The position numbers and the translations under genes are program-made. A model generated the notes under the pieces. It saw only the letters and a program-made list of their open reading frames with translations, ran no database searches and was not told the origin of the DNA. A stretch of DNA of 64,000 bases from Blastocladiella emersonii ATCC 22665 (taxonomy: Eukaryota; Blastocladiomycota; Blastocladiomycetes; Blastocladiales; Blastocladiaceae), in NCBI GenBank assembly GCA_025594325.1, contig JANHCV010000014.1:1054001-1118000 (forward strand). Direction: 5' to 3'. How positions within the stretch are numbered: position 1 is the stretch's first letter; every line of letters starts with the position of its first letter. Of this stretch, positions 53,051-63,944 are shown piece after piece.

Positions 53051-53355
53051 GTGGCAGAGCAAGGGTCTAGCGAGGAGTTGCATCAAGTTTCATGGTCTAG
53101 TATTCATGGATGGTGGCGATACAAGAGGGAGAAGCTGCTCAGCAGGCGATCAGCGCCGGCTGGCTCGCTCGCGTCACGCGCCCGTGTCCCTCGCGCGGCG
53201 CCCTCCCGCTTCCCGGCACCACCCCTGCCGGCACAGCCGACCGGCCACGCGCGGCAAGCCCGAGGCCCGATCACCTGCGAATTGCGATCCAAAAAGGTTG
53301 ATATACTCCCACAAGTCCAGTCCAGTCCAGTCCAGTCCACCGCTCCCGCGTCCGT
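53051..53355. other. 3' flank of the AT-hook gene
   Basis: Contains five units of AGTCC (53314-53338) just after the AT-hook gene stop. No gene seen. Confidence 0.5.
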
Positions 53356-56008
53356 CTAACCGAGCGCTTCTGACACCGTCGGCGGGTCGCTGCTGCTGCT
53401 CGATGACGTCAGCAGGTCGGCGAGACCCAGCACCGGACCCGCTACTGGCGCCGCCTCCGCTGCCGCGGGTGGTGGTGGTGGCGGTATCGTCGCGGCCGAG
53501 CCGTACCCGACGTCCTCGGCCATGGGCTGCGGCGGTAACGGGAGCGGGACCATGAGGTGAGCCGGGGCCGCGTCGATGCCGGCGAGCGGCGCGGTCGGTG
53601 GTAGTGGTATCCCGGCGGGCGTGACCTGGACCGACAGCGTCGCCGTCGCCGCCGCGTCTGGGACTAGTGGCGGCGGTGGTCCGTTCTGCTGTTGCTGCTG
53701 GGGCAACCCGGCCAGACCAGGACCCACAGCCGCCGGCTGCTGCTGTTGCTGCGGCGGTAGCTGGCTCGGCGCCGGGATCCACGTCGGCGCAGGAGTCGCA
53801 GGCCCATTCCCCGCGGCCGCGCCAGGCGGCGGCGCGCTGCCGCTCGAGTTCATGAAGACGCGGATGAGGTTGTGCAGGTCCCCGATCTCGGGCGACGCGG
53901 TGGGCTCGGCGCCGTCGGACGCGGGCGCCGACTGCTTCTTCTTGCGCGGGTACACGATCTCGGACCGCGGGCGGCCGCGGCGCCACGGGGTCGAGCGGGA
54001 GGTGGCCGCGGTGGTGTTACCCGAGGTCGTTGAGGGTGTGGTTGAGTTGGAGGCGGCGGCGGGTGGTGGGTTCGAGCTGCCGGGGATGATCGGGACGGCG
54101 GGGAGGACAGGGTGCACGGGGAGGACGGGCGCGGGGATCACGGGTGCGGGTACGGCGGGTGCTGGCGCGGCTGCTGAGGATGGTGGGGCGGGGGCCGAAG
54201 GGACTGAAGCCGGAGCAGGTGCTACTGGCTGCGCAGGGAGCGGGATCTGTGCCGTTGCTGTCGTCGCAGGGACCGCGGCGACGGGCTGCTCAGGTGCTGG
54301 CATGACCGGCGCAGGAACAGCAGCAGCCGGTCGCGTAGTCGGCGCCGCCGCCGCGTTATTCCGGTTCTGTCCCGACTGCGCCTGCGCCGTCGACGCAGGA
54401 GCCGGAGCCGACGCGGCCGGCTGCTGCTGCTGCGTCTGGATCGGGTTCGAGACAGCCGTCGGCCCGAGATTGATCCCCGATGCCGCCGCCGTCGCCGCTG
54501 CCGCAGCCGCCGCGGCCGCGACGGCGTGGTAGAGGGTGACGGAGCTGGGGAGCGGGGTCGAGTAGGCGTTGGGCATGTGCGACATCATCATGGGCGGGCC
54601 GGGGGCAGGCGCGGGACTGGGGCCCGGGCCCGGGTCGGACGAGGTCGAGGACGCGTCGCGGCCGCCCGCGAGCGCGTGCTGGTGCTGGTGCTGCGGCATG
54701 GCGAAGGAAGAGGCGCGCGAGGTCGGGAACTCGGGGCCGGCGGACTGCGCGCGCGCGGTCGTCGCTGTCGTGGAACCCGCACCCGACGTCGACGGGTCAG
54801 CGGACGCGTGCGTTACCGATCCAGGCGCGGCCGAGAGCCCGAGCGCCGACTGCTGCTGCCCCTGCCCCTGCTGCGACGGCTGCTGCTGCTGCGGCATCGG
54901 AGTCCACGCGGACAGTGACGCGGTCCCCGTCGCAGCGCTGGCGGCCGTGTAGTCCGAGTTGAACTGGTAGGGCGAGAGGACGGCGGGGAGGTTGACCGAG
55001 TCCTGGGCGGCAGCGGCCGCAGCGGCGGCGTTGGCGCGGATCTGCGAGATGGCGCGGTACAGGCGCACGCTCGGCGGGGTGTCGTGCGACATGAGCGGGT
55101 CCTCGACGACGACGTGTTTCGCAGCGGCGGCTACGGCGGCAGCGGCAGCAGGAGGAGGCGGCGGTGCCGGGTTTGAGGGGGCGGGGAGGTCCTCGGCCAT
55201 GGGTTCCGGGACGAGGAAACCCATGTCGGCCGCGGGCTCGGGCGCCAGCTCGCGCGCCACGGGGATCCCGCCGAGCGAGTGCGTAGTCCGGTTCCCGCCG
55301 GGCAGCGTGGACGGCGGACCCATGGGCATGCCCGGCGCGATGGGCCCGCCGGCGCCGTTGACCTTGGGCACCGGCGCCGGCGCGGGGGCGGCGAGCGGGC
55401 GGTTGTTGGGCGCCGAGTAGACGACGACGTGGGGCGGGCTGGTGCGCCTGCGCTTGGCGGAGGCGGGGAGGATCTCGAACTCGACGGCGAACAGCGTGGC
55501 GCCCGTGTTGCCAGGCGGCAGCAGCGGGTGCAGCGAGGCGCGGCGGCGCTTGAAGGTGCTGCGCGGCGCCGCGGCGATGCGCGCATGCGCGGCCGAGAGC
55601 TGCGACTTGAGTTGCTTGGCAAGGGCAATCTACGTGTTGGGAGAAGGGTTAGCGCGCGCGCGTCGTTGGGTCGCGGGGGGTAGGACGGACCATCTCCCGC
55701 GACGGCGGGTTCGGACGTGGCGGATCCGGGGCGGCGACCGCGAGGACCGGCAATGGCGGTGCGGCGGGAGGCAGCAGCTGGTGGCGCGCGGCGTTGGCGA
55801 GCGAGATGAGGCGCGACGCGCACTCGTCCGTGTCGTCGAGGGCAGCCGACGCGGGCAGCATGCTGACGGGCGTGTCGGCGAGCGGCAGCGCCGGTGCGGG
55901 TGCGGGCGCGTCGACGGGGCGGGTCGAGGTCGGTCGCACGTCGGCGGTGGCGGCCGACGCGGTGGTGGTCGCGTCGGGTGGCGAGGGCAGGCGCACGGTG
56001 GTCGCCAT
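53356..56008 (-). CDS. low-complexity nuclear protein with AT-hook-like motif
   Basis: Exon 1 56008-55691, intron 55690-55630 (61 nt, GTCCG donor, CTAAC branch), exon 2 55629-53356; 863 aa. Structured part at the N-terminus only (about 45-175): ASRLISLANAARHQLL, IALAKQLKSQLSAAHARIAA, FKRRRASLHPLLPPG and FAVEFEILPASAKRRRT. The rest is P, A, Q, S-rich with polyalanine (AAAAAAAAAA) and polyglutamine runs. Near residue 640 is WRRGRPRSEIVYPRKKK, an AT-hook-like core (RGRPR) plus a basic nuclear signal. The function is likely chromatin or transcription related; I do not recognise a family. Divergent from the ABHD11-like gene, 412 bp apart. Confidence 0.7.
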
Positions 56009-56403
56009 GGCGATGGGGGGCGTGTGCGACGCGGCGATGGCGGTCGGGGCGGGCGGGTTCGGAGGCGCGCGACGCGCAGGCAGCGAGGGCGTGCGAGACA
56101 GTGCGAGACACTTTTTCTCCCCTCCCACGCGTCGGTCGGTCGGCCGGGTCGCGTTGTTGACGACGAGAGGGACGCTACGCGATCGAGGGCACGAGCTAAA
56201 GGAGGGCGGAAGGAGCAGCGGAAAGTCCCAACGGGAACCCGAGAGACGGCGCAGGCCGGCCGCACGCGCCGAGAAAATGCGTGACCGCACGCATCACCTG
56301 CGATCCGCACCGCCCCACGTGCTGTCTCAACGCGCCCTCGAGACACTCGCCGAGCGCGCTCGCTTCTGCGGGCCGCCTCTCCTGCCCCAACACCACCAAA
56401 ACC

Positions 56404-56424
56404 ATGCCCATGCAATTCCAATGA
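56404..56424 (+). promoter_or_regulatory. six-codon upstream ORF with ATGA overlap
   Basis: ATG 56404, codons for M P M Q F Q, then TGA 56422-56424. The stop shares ATGA with the start of the hydrolase gene at 56421, an arrangement suited to termination-reinitiation. Confidence 0.6.
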
Positions 56425-57334
56425 AACTCGCTCACGCCGTCATCCACGCCCGCTCCGTCGCCACCACCCACGCCACCCCGCCGCGCCGACACCCGCTCGT
56501 CGTCCTGCACGGCCTGTTCGGGTCCAAGCAGAACTGGACGTCGCTGTCCAAGGCGCTGGCCCGCGCCACGGGTGCCACCGTGTGGTCGCTCGACCTGCGC
56601 AACCACGGCGAGTCGCCGCACCACCCGGCCATGACCTACGCCGCCATGGCCGACGACGTGCGCGGGTTCCTCGCCGCGCACCACCTCACGGCGCCCGTCG
56701 TCGTCGGCCACTCCATGGGCGGCAAGGTCGCGATGCGGCTCGCCCTCGACTCCCCCGACGCCGTCGCGGGCGTCATGAGCCTCGATATGGCGCCCCGCGC
56801 ATTCAACCTCTCGCTCGTGTTCCCGCTCTACATTGCCGCCATGCGCGAGGTCGAGGCCGCTGAGCCCGCCAAGCTCGCGGACGCGGACCGGCTGCTGCAG
56901 CGCTACGTTCCCGTACGTTTTCCTGTACCCACTACCCTTGCCGCGCCACCAACCCACCCGAATCCGTACGGTAGGACACGGGCGTGCGCCAGTTCCTGCT
57001 GACCAACCTGAAGCGCACCGCCGACCACAAACTCCGGTTCCGCGTCCCGCTCGACACGCTGCGGGGCGCGCTGCCCGAGCTCGGCGATTTCGTGCCGCCC
57101 GCAGCCGTCACGCCGTACGTGGGGCCGGTCGCGCTCGTCGGCGCCAGCAAGGCCGACTACGTCCACCCGCGCATGCTGGCGGACATTCGGCGCGATTACT
57201 TTCCTAACGCGACGCTCGATATGATGGACGCGGGGCACTGGCTGCACGCCGAGCGGCCGGCCGAGGTGATCAACCACATTGCGGCGTTCCTTGACCGCGT
57301 CAAGGGGACCTCGAGTAATAGACCGACTATGTAG
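56421..57334 (+). CDS. ABHD11: alpha/beta hydrolase, ABHD11/Imo32/Eat1 family
   Basis: Mitochondrial serine hydrolase family that includes ABHD11 and the yeast ethanol acetyltransferase Eat1. Exon 1 56421-56912, intron 56913-56974 (62 nt), exon 2 56975-57334; 283 aa. Seen: oxyanion-hole LHGLFGSKQNW (about 31-41), SLDLRNHGESPH (about 57-68), nucleophile elbow VGHSMGGKVAM (Ser near 101), SLDMAP, and catalytic His in DAGHWLHAE near 260. The N-terminal 20 residues (KLAHAVIHARSVATTH) could be a mitochondrial signal. Length fits the family. Convergent with the acyl-CoA synthetase gene, 94 bp between stops. Whether it is a thioesterase, esterase or acetyltransferase cannot be told here. Confidence 0.88.
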
Positions 57335-57428
57335 ACGAATGAACGCGGCATCCATTTTCTCGTGAGCAAACAATCGACACAAACAGCACGGCGCCCGCAC
57401 CGGCGCCCACCTCCCCCAAACCCACACC

Positions 57429-59624
57429 TTACAGCTTGGCCTTGCCCATGACACCGACCTCCTGCTCGGCCGTCTTGCCCGCCGCGAGCTTGGCGTACAT
57501 GGCGTCGATCTCGCGCCGGTACGCGTCGGCCGCCTGCGGCCGCTTGAGCTTGAACGACGGCGTGAGCAGGTTGTTCTCGACCGAGAAGGGCTCGTGGATC
57601 AGGTGCACCGCCTTGACAAACTCGAACCCGCGCAGCTTCTTCTCCTTGCCGACCACCGTGAGCTCGTGCAGGAACGCCGCGGCCACGGCCGGGTCCGCGC
57701 ACAGCTCCTTGACCGTGGCCGTCGCCGGCTTGCCCAGCTGCTTCTGCGCCCACGGCAGGAACGCCTCGTCGTTGGGCACCGCCACGGCAACGAGCTCCGA
57801 CTGCAGCGAATCGCCGTGCACGAAGATCTGGCCGACCAGCGGGCAGAGGACCAGGATGTTTTCGATCCTACATGGTTCACGAGGCTCGTTAGAACTTACG
57901 ACCCGTAAATCACATGAAAATGATACGTACTTCTCTGGTGCGACATACTCGCCCTGAGCGAGCTTGAAGATATTCTTCTTCCGGTCGATGATGGCGAGGC
58001 AGCCCCGGTCCGTGATCAGTCCAATGTCGCCCGTGTGGAACCAGCCGTCGGCATCGAGCGCCTCCTTGGTCTTCCCGGGCTCCTTCCAGTACCCGGAGAA
58101 GACGGACGGGCCACGGACACAGATCTCGCCGCGCGGGAACGGCTTGTCCGTCGACAGGTAGTTCATCTCGGGCACGTCGACGAGGCAGATCTCGGCGCTC
58201 GGGAACGGCGCGCCGACGTTCCCCGCAATGTACTCGCCGGGGAGCTGGATGCAGGTGCCCGCGCACGTCTCGGTGGCGCCGTACCCCTCGACGATATAGG
58301 CGGCGAACGCGATGCGGAGGAACTGCAGCACGTCCTTGCCGATGGGCGCGGACCCCGTGATCATGAACCGCACGCGGCCGCCGAGGACCTGCTGCACCTT
58401 GGAGAAGAGCAGCTTGTCCCAGAAGGCGTGGGTGACGCCGCCGCCCGACTCGAGGCGGGCGAGCTTGTCGGCGACGGCGCGGCGGAACAGGACGCCGCGG
58501 ACGCCGGGCGCGTCGATGGTCGCGGAGCGCACCTTGAGGTAGATGCGGTTGAGCAGGCGCGGGACCGACGGGAACACGGTCGGGCGGAGCGCCTGGATGT
58601 CCTCGACGAGCAGGTTGACGTCGCCGCGCGAGAAGCCGACCTTGGCGCCGCCCGACAGCGCCTGCGAGACCACGGACCGCTCGAAGATGTGGGCGAGCGG
58701 GAGGTACGACAGGTGCACGTCGTCGTTGGTGATGGACTCGCCGTAGTACGCCAGCACGTTCTGCGCCGCCATGGCGCGGTGCGTCAGCATCACGCCCTTG
58801 GGCTCGCCCGTGGTCCCCGACGTGTAGCACAGCGTGCACAGGTCCGACGGCGTCGGCGGCGTGTGCTTGAGCGGCGCCGTCGCGCCCAGGTCCTCGATCT
58901 CGGCAAACGTGTACACCTTGAGGTCCTTTTCCTCGGCCCACAGCTTGAGGTACTGGCCCGAGGGGGTGTCGAGCGGGTCCATGGAGATGAGCACCGCGAG
59001 GTCCGGGCACAGGTGGCGCACCTTGATGAGGTTGACGAGCTTGTCGGCGGACGCGACCACGACGCGCAGCTCGGCGTGGTTGATGATGAACTGCAGCGTG
59101 TCGGGGCCCAGCGTGTCGTAGAGCGACACGGACGCCATGGCGTAGGCCGAGCACGCGCCGTCGGCGATCAGCCACTCGGGGCGATTGACCGAGTAGAGCC
59201 CGAGGTGGTGCAGGGCGGGCTTGCCGGGGGCGAAGGCCGTCTTGGGCGGGCCCGAGAGCGGGACGACCACGTCGTTGAGGACGCGGGTCAGGCCCGACCC
59301 GAAGTGCGTCATGCGCTCGGCGACGCGGCCGTACGACTCCCACTGGTAGTCGCTCCACACGCGCTTGGCCGGGTCAGGCGAGTCGGCGACCAGCTTGCGC
59401 ACGCCAAAGCAGTCGGCCTTGGGCCACGCCTTGGCCGCGAAGAAGAAGGACTCGTACAGCGTGCGCGGCTGCCCGTTGATCGGGCTGTGCTCGACCAGCG
59501 CCTCGGGCGCAACCGCGTTGCGGTACGCCGGCGTCGCCCCCGCGCGCGCGCTGCCCGGCACGGGCACCGACTGCTTGCGCAGGTTGAGGGGGCGAGGGGC
59601 GAACGGCTTCTCGGCGGTCGTCAT
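57429..59624 (-). CDS. long-chain acyl-CoA synthetase, probably peroxisomal
   Basis: Activates fatty acids to acyl-CoA using ATP. Exon 1 59624-57931, intron 57930-57868 (63 nt), exon 2 57867-57429; 710 aa, normal for ACSL. Seen: P-loop YTSGTTGEPKGVMLTH near 264-279, LPLAHIFER gate region, VEGYGATETCAG, DGWFHTGDIG and IIDRKKNIFKLAQGEYVAPEK, the fatty-acyl synthetase signature, completed by splicing to KIENI. The C-terminus is GKAKL; AKL is an accepted type 1 peroxisomal targeting signal, pointing to peroxisomal beta-oxidation, as for yeast Faa2 and plant LACS6/7. The N-terminus shows no membrane anchor. The intron is divisible by three and free of stops. Confidence 0.93.
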   Translation of the reverse strand: MTTAEKPFAPRPLNLRKQSVPVPGSARAGATPAYRNAVAPEALVEHSPINGQPRTLYESFFFAAKAWPKADCFGVRKLVADSPDPAKRVWSDYQWESYGRVAERMTHFGSGLTRVLNDVVVPLSGPPKTAFAPGKPALHHLGLYSVNRPEWLIADGACSAYAMASVSLYDTLGPDTLQFIINHAELRVVVASADKLVNLIKVRHLCPDLAVLISMDPLDTPSGQYLKLWAEEKDLKVYTFAEIEDLGATAPLKHTPPTPSDLCTLCYTSGTTGEPKGVMLTHRAMAAQNVLAYYGESITNDDVHLSYLPLAHIFERSVVSQALSGGAKVGFSRGDVNLLVEDIQALRPTVFPSVPRLLNRIYLKVRSATIDAPGVRGVLFRRAVADKLARLESGGGVTHAFWDKLLFSKVQQVLGGRVRFMITGSAPIGKDVLQFLRIAFAAYIVEGYGATETCAGTCIQLPGEYIAGNVGAPFPSAEICLVDVPEMNYLSTDKPFPRGEICVRGPSVFSGYWKEPGKTKEALDADGWFHTGDIGLITDRGCLAIIDRKKNIFKLAQGEYVAPEKYVSFSCDLRVVSSNEPREPCRIENILVLCPLVGQIFVHGDSLQSELVAVAVPNDEAFLPWAQKQLGKPATATVKELCADPAVAAAFLHELTVVGKEKKLRGFEFVKAVHLIHEPFSVENNLLTPSFKLKRPQAADAYRREIDAMYAKLAAGKTAEQEVGVMGKAKL

Positions 59625-61104
59625 GGTGGTGTTTAGAGAGTGCTACGAATGGGAAGGGTCAGCAGTGCATCCATGTAACGGCCCGAGCATGAGTGCATAC
59701 CGCGGTCGTATCGGTATCGCTTACGAGCGGGCAGGGGCGGGACGGGAGAGAGAGGGGGCGACGGGCAGGCTTCACGTCTTGAGCGCCAGGGGGAGAGCAG
59801 GCAGGGAGAGCAGTCAGGCGGGAAGCGCGGGCCCGCACGACCCGACCCGAGCGAGCCGATCCGACCCGGCCGCGGCGAGCGAACGAACGCGTGCGTTTCA
59901 CGCCGCGTGACCGCCCCAACTGACGTCACTGACGCCACGATCGCCATTCAGCGGTCAGGTGAGTGGCGCGGCGCGTCCCCTCGTCGTTCGCCGCGGCCGT
60001 CAAGGGAGTTGGTCTCGCCAACCGCAGGAGATGATGAGCGGGGATGTGGGACACTCGAAGCGCTGCTGCTCACATAACGCGGTAACCTATGGCGCGAGCA
60101 AACACGCTGGCCGACCTACCCTCCGCTTGCGCTCGACTTTGCATCGACCGAGCCGCAACACATGATGTACATGGTCTCGGACTACGAAAGAGTGTCTCAA
60201 TGCAGTTAAGATAAGCCACTGGTCGATCGCTCCACTATACTGTGCTGCTCGTCCATCAAACATTGTGCTGACGGCGGCCCGCAAGGGTTCGGTGCGAGCT
60301 CGCTGGCAATCCCGTCATGCTTTCCAAACCGTAGTCTCGGCGTTATTATAGTTCCGACCTCTCAATGGTGGTCATTCTAGAGTTAGGTCCCTTGGACTTG
60401 TTTGGACGTCGTGTAACGTTGCGCGGAACTCCTGTATGCTCACCAGCGCATTCGCACCGTGCCGAAGGCGGTCGCGAAGTAGTAGATCTCATGCTGCGCA
60501 AAGATTTCCATCACTCAAGAGTTTATCGAGTATCGAGTATGGCCACAACCTTAGGAGCTGGACTTGGCAGCGGGCACGCCGTCGCGGGTCAGGAGCCGCC
60601 TCGTGCGCTGACCGAGCAAGCAGCCCGATCAGGGACGAGACCAAGTAAACTTTCTATGCTCATGTACAACCTTCCAATTACACCTTAATCACTAGACTCG
60701 CTCCGCGACGAGTACAGCCGTGCGGCCCGACCGGTAACGACCCGACCTGGTCGGGACGGCCGACCCACCACAACCAACTAGCGACCGACTCAAACAATGA
60801 TTGTCTCAATCCATCGCATCAAGCTGGATGCTCCTCGAGCAATACATTGAAGCGTACCGTAGAGAGGCTCGCGAAAGCAGCGCGACCGGCGGCCTCCCGA
60901 TCAAGCATCAGCTGATGCGTGGCGTCGGCCCCAGATTGCTCGAAACCGCCCTCAGATGCCCCGGCCCTTCTCGACACCTCGCTGTTCGCGTTCGAAGCGC
61001 AAGACCCGCTCTCGCACAACCCTGGCCTCTCCATGCAACTAGCGACGCATCGCGCGCCTACTTGATCTCTTGCACTTCTGCCGCGCCGCCTTGCTTCAGC
61101 GACC
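59625..61104. other. intergenic region upstream of acyl-CoA synthetase and kinase genes
   Basis: About 1.5 kb between divergent genes. A GAGAGAG/GGGAGAG purine-rich stretch near 59740-59815 fits the synthetase leader. A repeat TATCGAGTATCGAGTATGG lies at about 60525-60542. No supported gene. Confidence 0.4.
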
Positions 61105-63944
61105 ATGGAGTTCGCCCTGGCCGGCTTCGCCATCAGCGTGGGCCTCAAGGACATTGGGAGCCTTCTTTCGAAGCTCAAGGACCTGGTCGAGGCCATCAAC
61201 ACGGCGCGCGAGTTCCTTGAACTCAGCCGGGTCCCTCTGCGCCGGTGCACGCACCTGTACGATGCGCTCAACTCGGCGCCGCTTGACGCCGACGGCGAGC
61301 CGCCGGCCGCGCTGGCGAAACCGACGATGCTGCTCCGCGACACGCTGGCCAAGATTGTGTAGACGGCGACCAAGCTGGCCAAGGCCCCGCTGCTCAAGCG
61401 CGTCATGTTTGCGCAGCAGCACCGCGACACGCTCGTCGAGGCGGGCAACACGCTGACGCAGCTCGCCGGCGATCTCCAGCTCGCGGTGCAGCTCAGCTTC
61501 TCGCCGCTGGAGATGACGGCCGAGATCAAGCTTGCGACCGAGGCCGCGAATGCGTCGCTGCTGGGATCGATGGAGGAGCTGCTTGCCATGCACCACTCGG
61601 AGCTATACCGCGACCTCGCGCTCAACAACAAGGACGTGCCCGAGGCGCTCGCGGCGCTGCAGAGCCGGCTCAACGCGTCCGAGGTGCAGAACGACAAGAT
61701 GATGCATATGATGCAGCAAATGTTCAAGAACTTGCACGGCACGATCGTGCGCCACTCAACGATCCACATTGAGCGCACCGACAGCGAGAAGGCGCTCGAC
61801 CGCTTAGCCGTGACCTCGTTTGATTTCACCGAGTCGGACATCGTTTTGGGCCGCGGCGGCTTTGGCGAGGTCGTATCCGCGACGTGGATCAAGTCCAAGA
61901 CCGAGGTCGCCATCAAACGCCTACTCCCGCTCGAGGGCCGGCTGCAAGCCGACCGCCCCGTCATGGACATGGTCGCCAAGGAGGCGCTGATCTGGAGCAA
62001 CCTGCACCACCCGCACATCCTGCCGCTGCTCGGCGTCTCGCTTACGTGCAACACGCCGTTCCTCGTGATGCCGCTCATGGAGGGCGGCGACCTGTCCAAA
62101 TACGCCGCGGGCCGGCCGCGCGAGCACCTCCGGCTGCTGCACGAGACGGCGCAGGGCATGGCGTACCTGCACGGCGAGCGGATCCTGCACGGCGATCTCA
62201 AGGCCAACAACGTGCTCGTCGACGGGTACGGCCGCGCCCAGGTGTGCGACTTTGGCCAGTCGCGCGCGCTCTCGCAGGCCAGCCGCGCGTCCACGTTCAA
62301 GAGCGGGTCCGTCGGCAACGTGCGCTGGATGGCGCCCGAGCGGTACAAGCGCGGCGCCAAGTACGACTTACACCCGGACTTGTTTGCTTTCGCAATGCTT
62401 GCGTACGAGGTGGTTGCGGGGAACATTCCGTTCCACGACGAGCACGATGTCGAAGTGGTCAAGGACTGGATCAAGGAGGGCGAGCGCCCGGACCCGCCGA
62501 CGGACGCGGCCAGTTACTCGCCCGAGCTTTGGGCGCTGGTCGTCAAGTGCTGGGCGCACGATTGGACGACGCGGCCGACCTTTGCGGCCGTCGTGACCGA
62601 GCTTAGTGTTCTGCGACCTCCTACTGCTTCTGCTTCTGATCTGCCCACTGTCACCGTCGTCAACCAGCTGACCGCTTTGAAGCTTTCTCCTGCCTCCTTG
62701 TCGCCCTCGTCGTCGGTCGAACTGCCTGTCGCGGCATCCGCAGATGGTTTCGAGGTCCATTCCTACCACTCGCTCCTGTCGCTACTCGTCCAGACTCACA
62801 CCACGTTTGACACGTTTTGTAGGGACTCGTCGTTCCGACCGAGCTCGACGGCGACCGCTTTATTTGGGAGCAGCGCCACAAGCTGGCCAGCGGCGCCCGG
62901 TCCTCGCTCAACGTGACCGAGCTGGCCGTAGGCCCGTACGGCCTGGACGTCATCGAGCGCGTGCGCGACTTTCCGCAGCAGCGGATGACGGAGCTGATCC
63001 TGGACGGCTGCGCGCTGGGCCCGAACGACGCGCGCACGCTCGCCACCAGCTTCCCGCGGACGCTGCGCGTGCTGAACCTGAACAACAACCCGCTCGGCGA
63101 CCGCGGCGTCAAGGCGATCGCGTACACGCTGCCCGAGGGCTTGGCTGAGCTGTACTTGTTCAACACCCAGATCACGGACATTGGCGTGTACGAGATTGTG
63201 GCGATGCTGCCGCGCACCATGACCGCGCTGTCGCTCGCGTGCAACCAGATCTCGGACAACGGCGCGATCGCGATCGCCGCGCGGATGCCGAGCATGCTCG
63301 ACGAGCTGTACCTCGGCGGCAACCAGTTCACCGACGAGGGCGCGATCGTGCTCGCGCCGTCGCTGCCGCGCAACCTGGCCCGGCTCTCGCTCGAGGTCAA
63401 CCGGATCGGCTACGCGGGCGCGGTCGCGATCGCGGCCCGGATGCCGCCGTCGCTGCGCGAGCTATCGCTGTACACCAACCAGATCACGTCCGCGGGCGCC
63501 GAGGCGCTCGCGTTCCAGTTCCCGCCCACGCTGAGGAAACTCAACCTGTCCAACAATCCGCTCGGCGACGCGGGCGCCGTCGCGATCGCGGCCCGGATGC
63601 CGCGCATGCTGTGCGAGCTGTACCTCGGCGGGACTGGGATCACGGATAGGGGCGCCGGGTACCTCGGCACGGCGCTCCCGCCGACGCTCATGAACCTCGG
63701 GCTCGAGAACAACCAGATCGGCGACTCCGGCGCGGGCGCTATTGCCGGAAACTTTCCGATGGCGCTGCGCATGCTGTTCTTGTCGGACAACCAGATTGGC
63801 GACGCGGGCGCCGAGGAGATTGCAAGGTACTTGCCCCAGTCGCTCGCGTCGCTGTACCTGCACGGGAACAAGGTTGGGTTCACGGGCCGCCGGGCGCTCA
63901 AGACGGTGCGGCACTATGATCTGTTGACGCTTTTTGAGATGTGA
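61105..63944 (+). CDS. MLKL-like helical bundle - protein kinase - LRR protein (in-frame TAG)
   Basis: Exon 1 61105-62754, intron 62755-62822 (68 nt), exon 2 62823-63944; 923 codon positions. Codons 1-~150 form an amphipathic helical bundle (GLKDIGSLLSKLKDLVEAI, LRRCTHLYDAL, LLRDTLAKIV, HRDTLVEAGNTLTQLAGDL) with the layout of MLKL/HeLo-type domains, then a linking helix. Kinase about 242-500: GRGGFGEV, VAIKR, helix-C Glu in AKEAL, HGDLKANNVLV, VCDFG, MAPERYKRG; all catalytic residues present. After a Ser/Thr-rich linker, twelve LRRs of exactly 26 residues (L..L.L..N.IGD.GA.AIA...P, ribonuclease-inhibitor-like) fill about 600-911. Codon 86 (61360-61362) is TAG in place of a probable GAG. If real, translation could restart at ATG 61405 without half of the bundle. 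Role inferred: intracellular sensing or cell-death kinase. Confidence 0.75.

Noticed and set aside
53576-54532. 318-codon plus-strand Gly/Ala-rich frame
   Set aside because: Antisense of the Pro/Ala/Gln-rich tail of the AT-hook gene.
58035-59636. 533-codon plus-strand frame opposite the acyl-CoA synthetase
   Set aside because: Shadow; R/G/E/V-rich with no motif.
61257-61362. Intron GTACG...GTGTAG as an explanation for the TAG in the kinase-LRR gene
   Set aside because: The donor fits the consensus, but removing 106 nt breaks the downstream frame, which is clearly coding.
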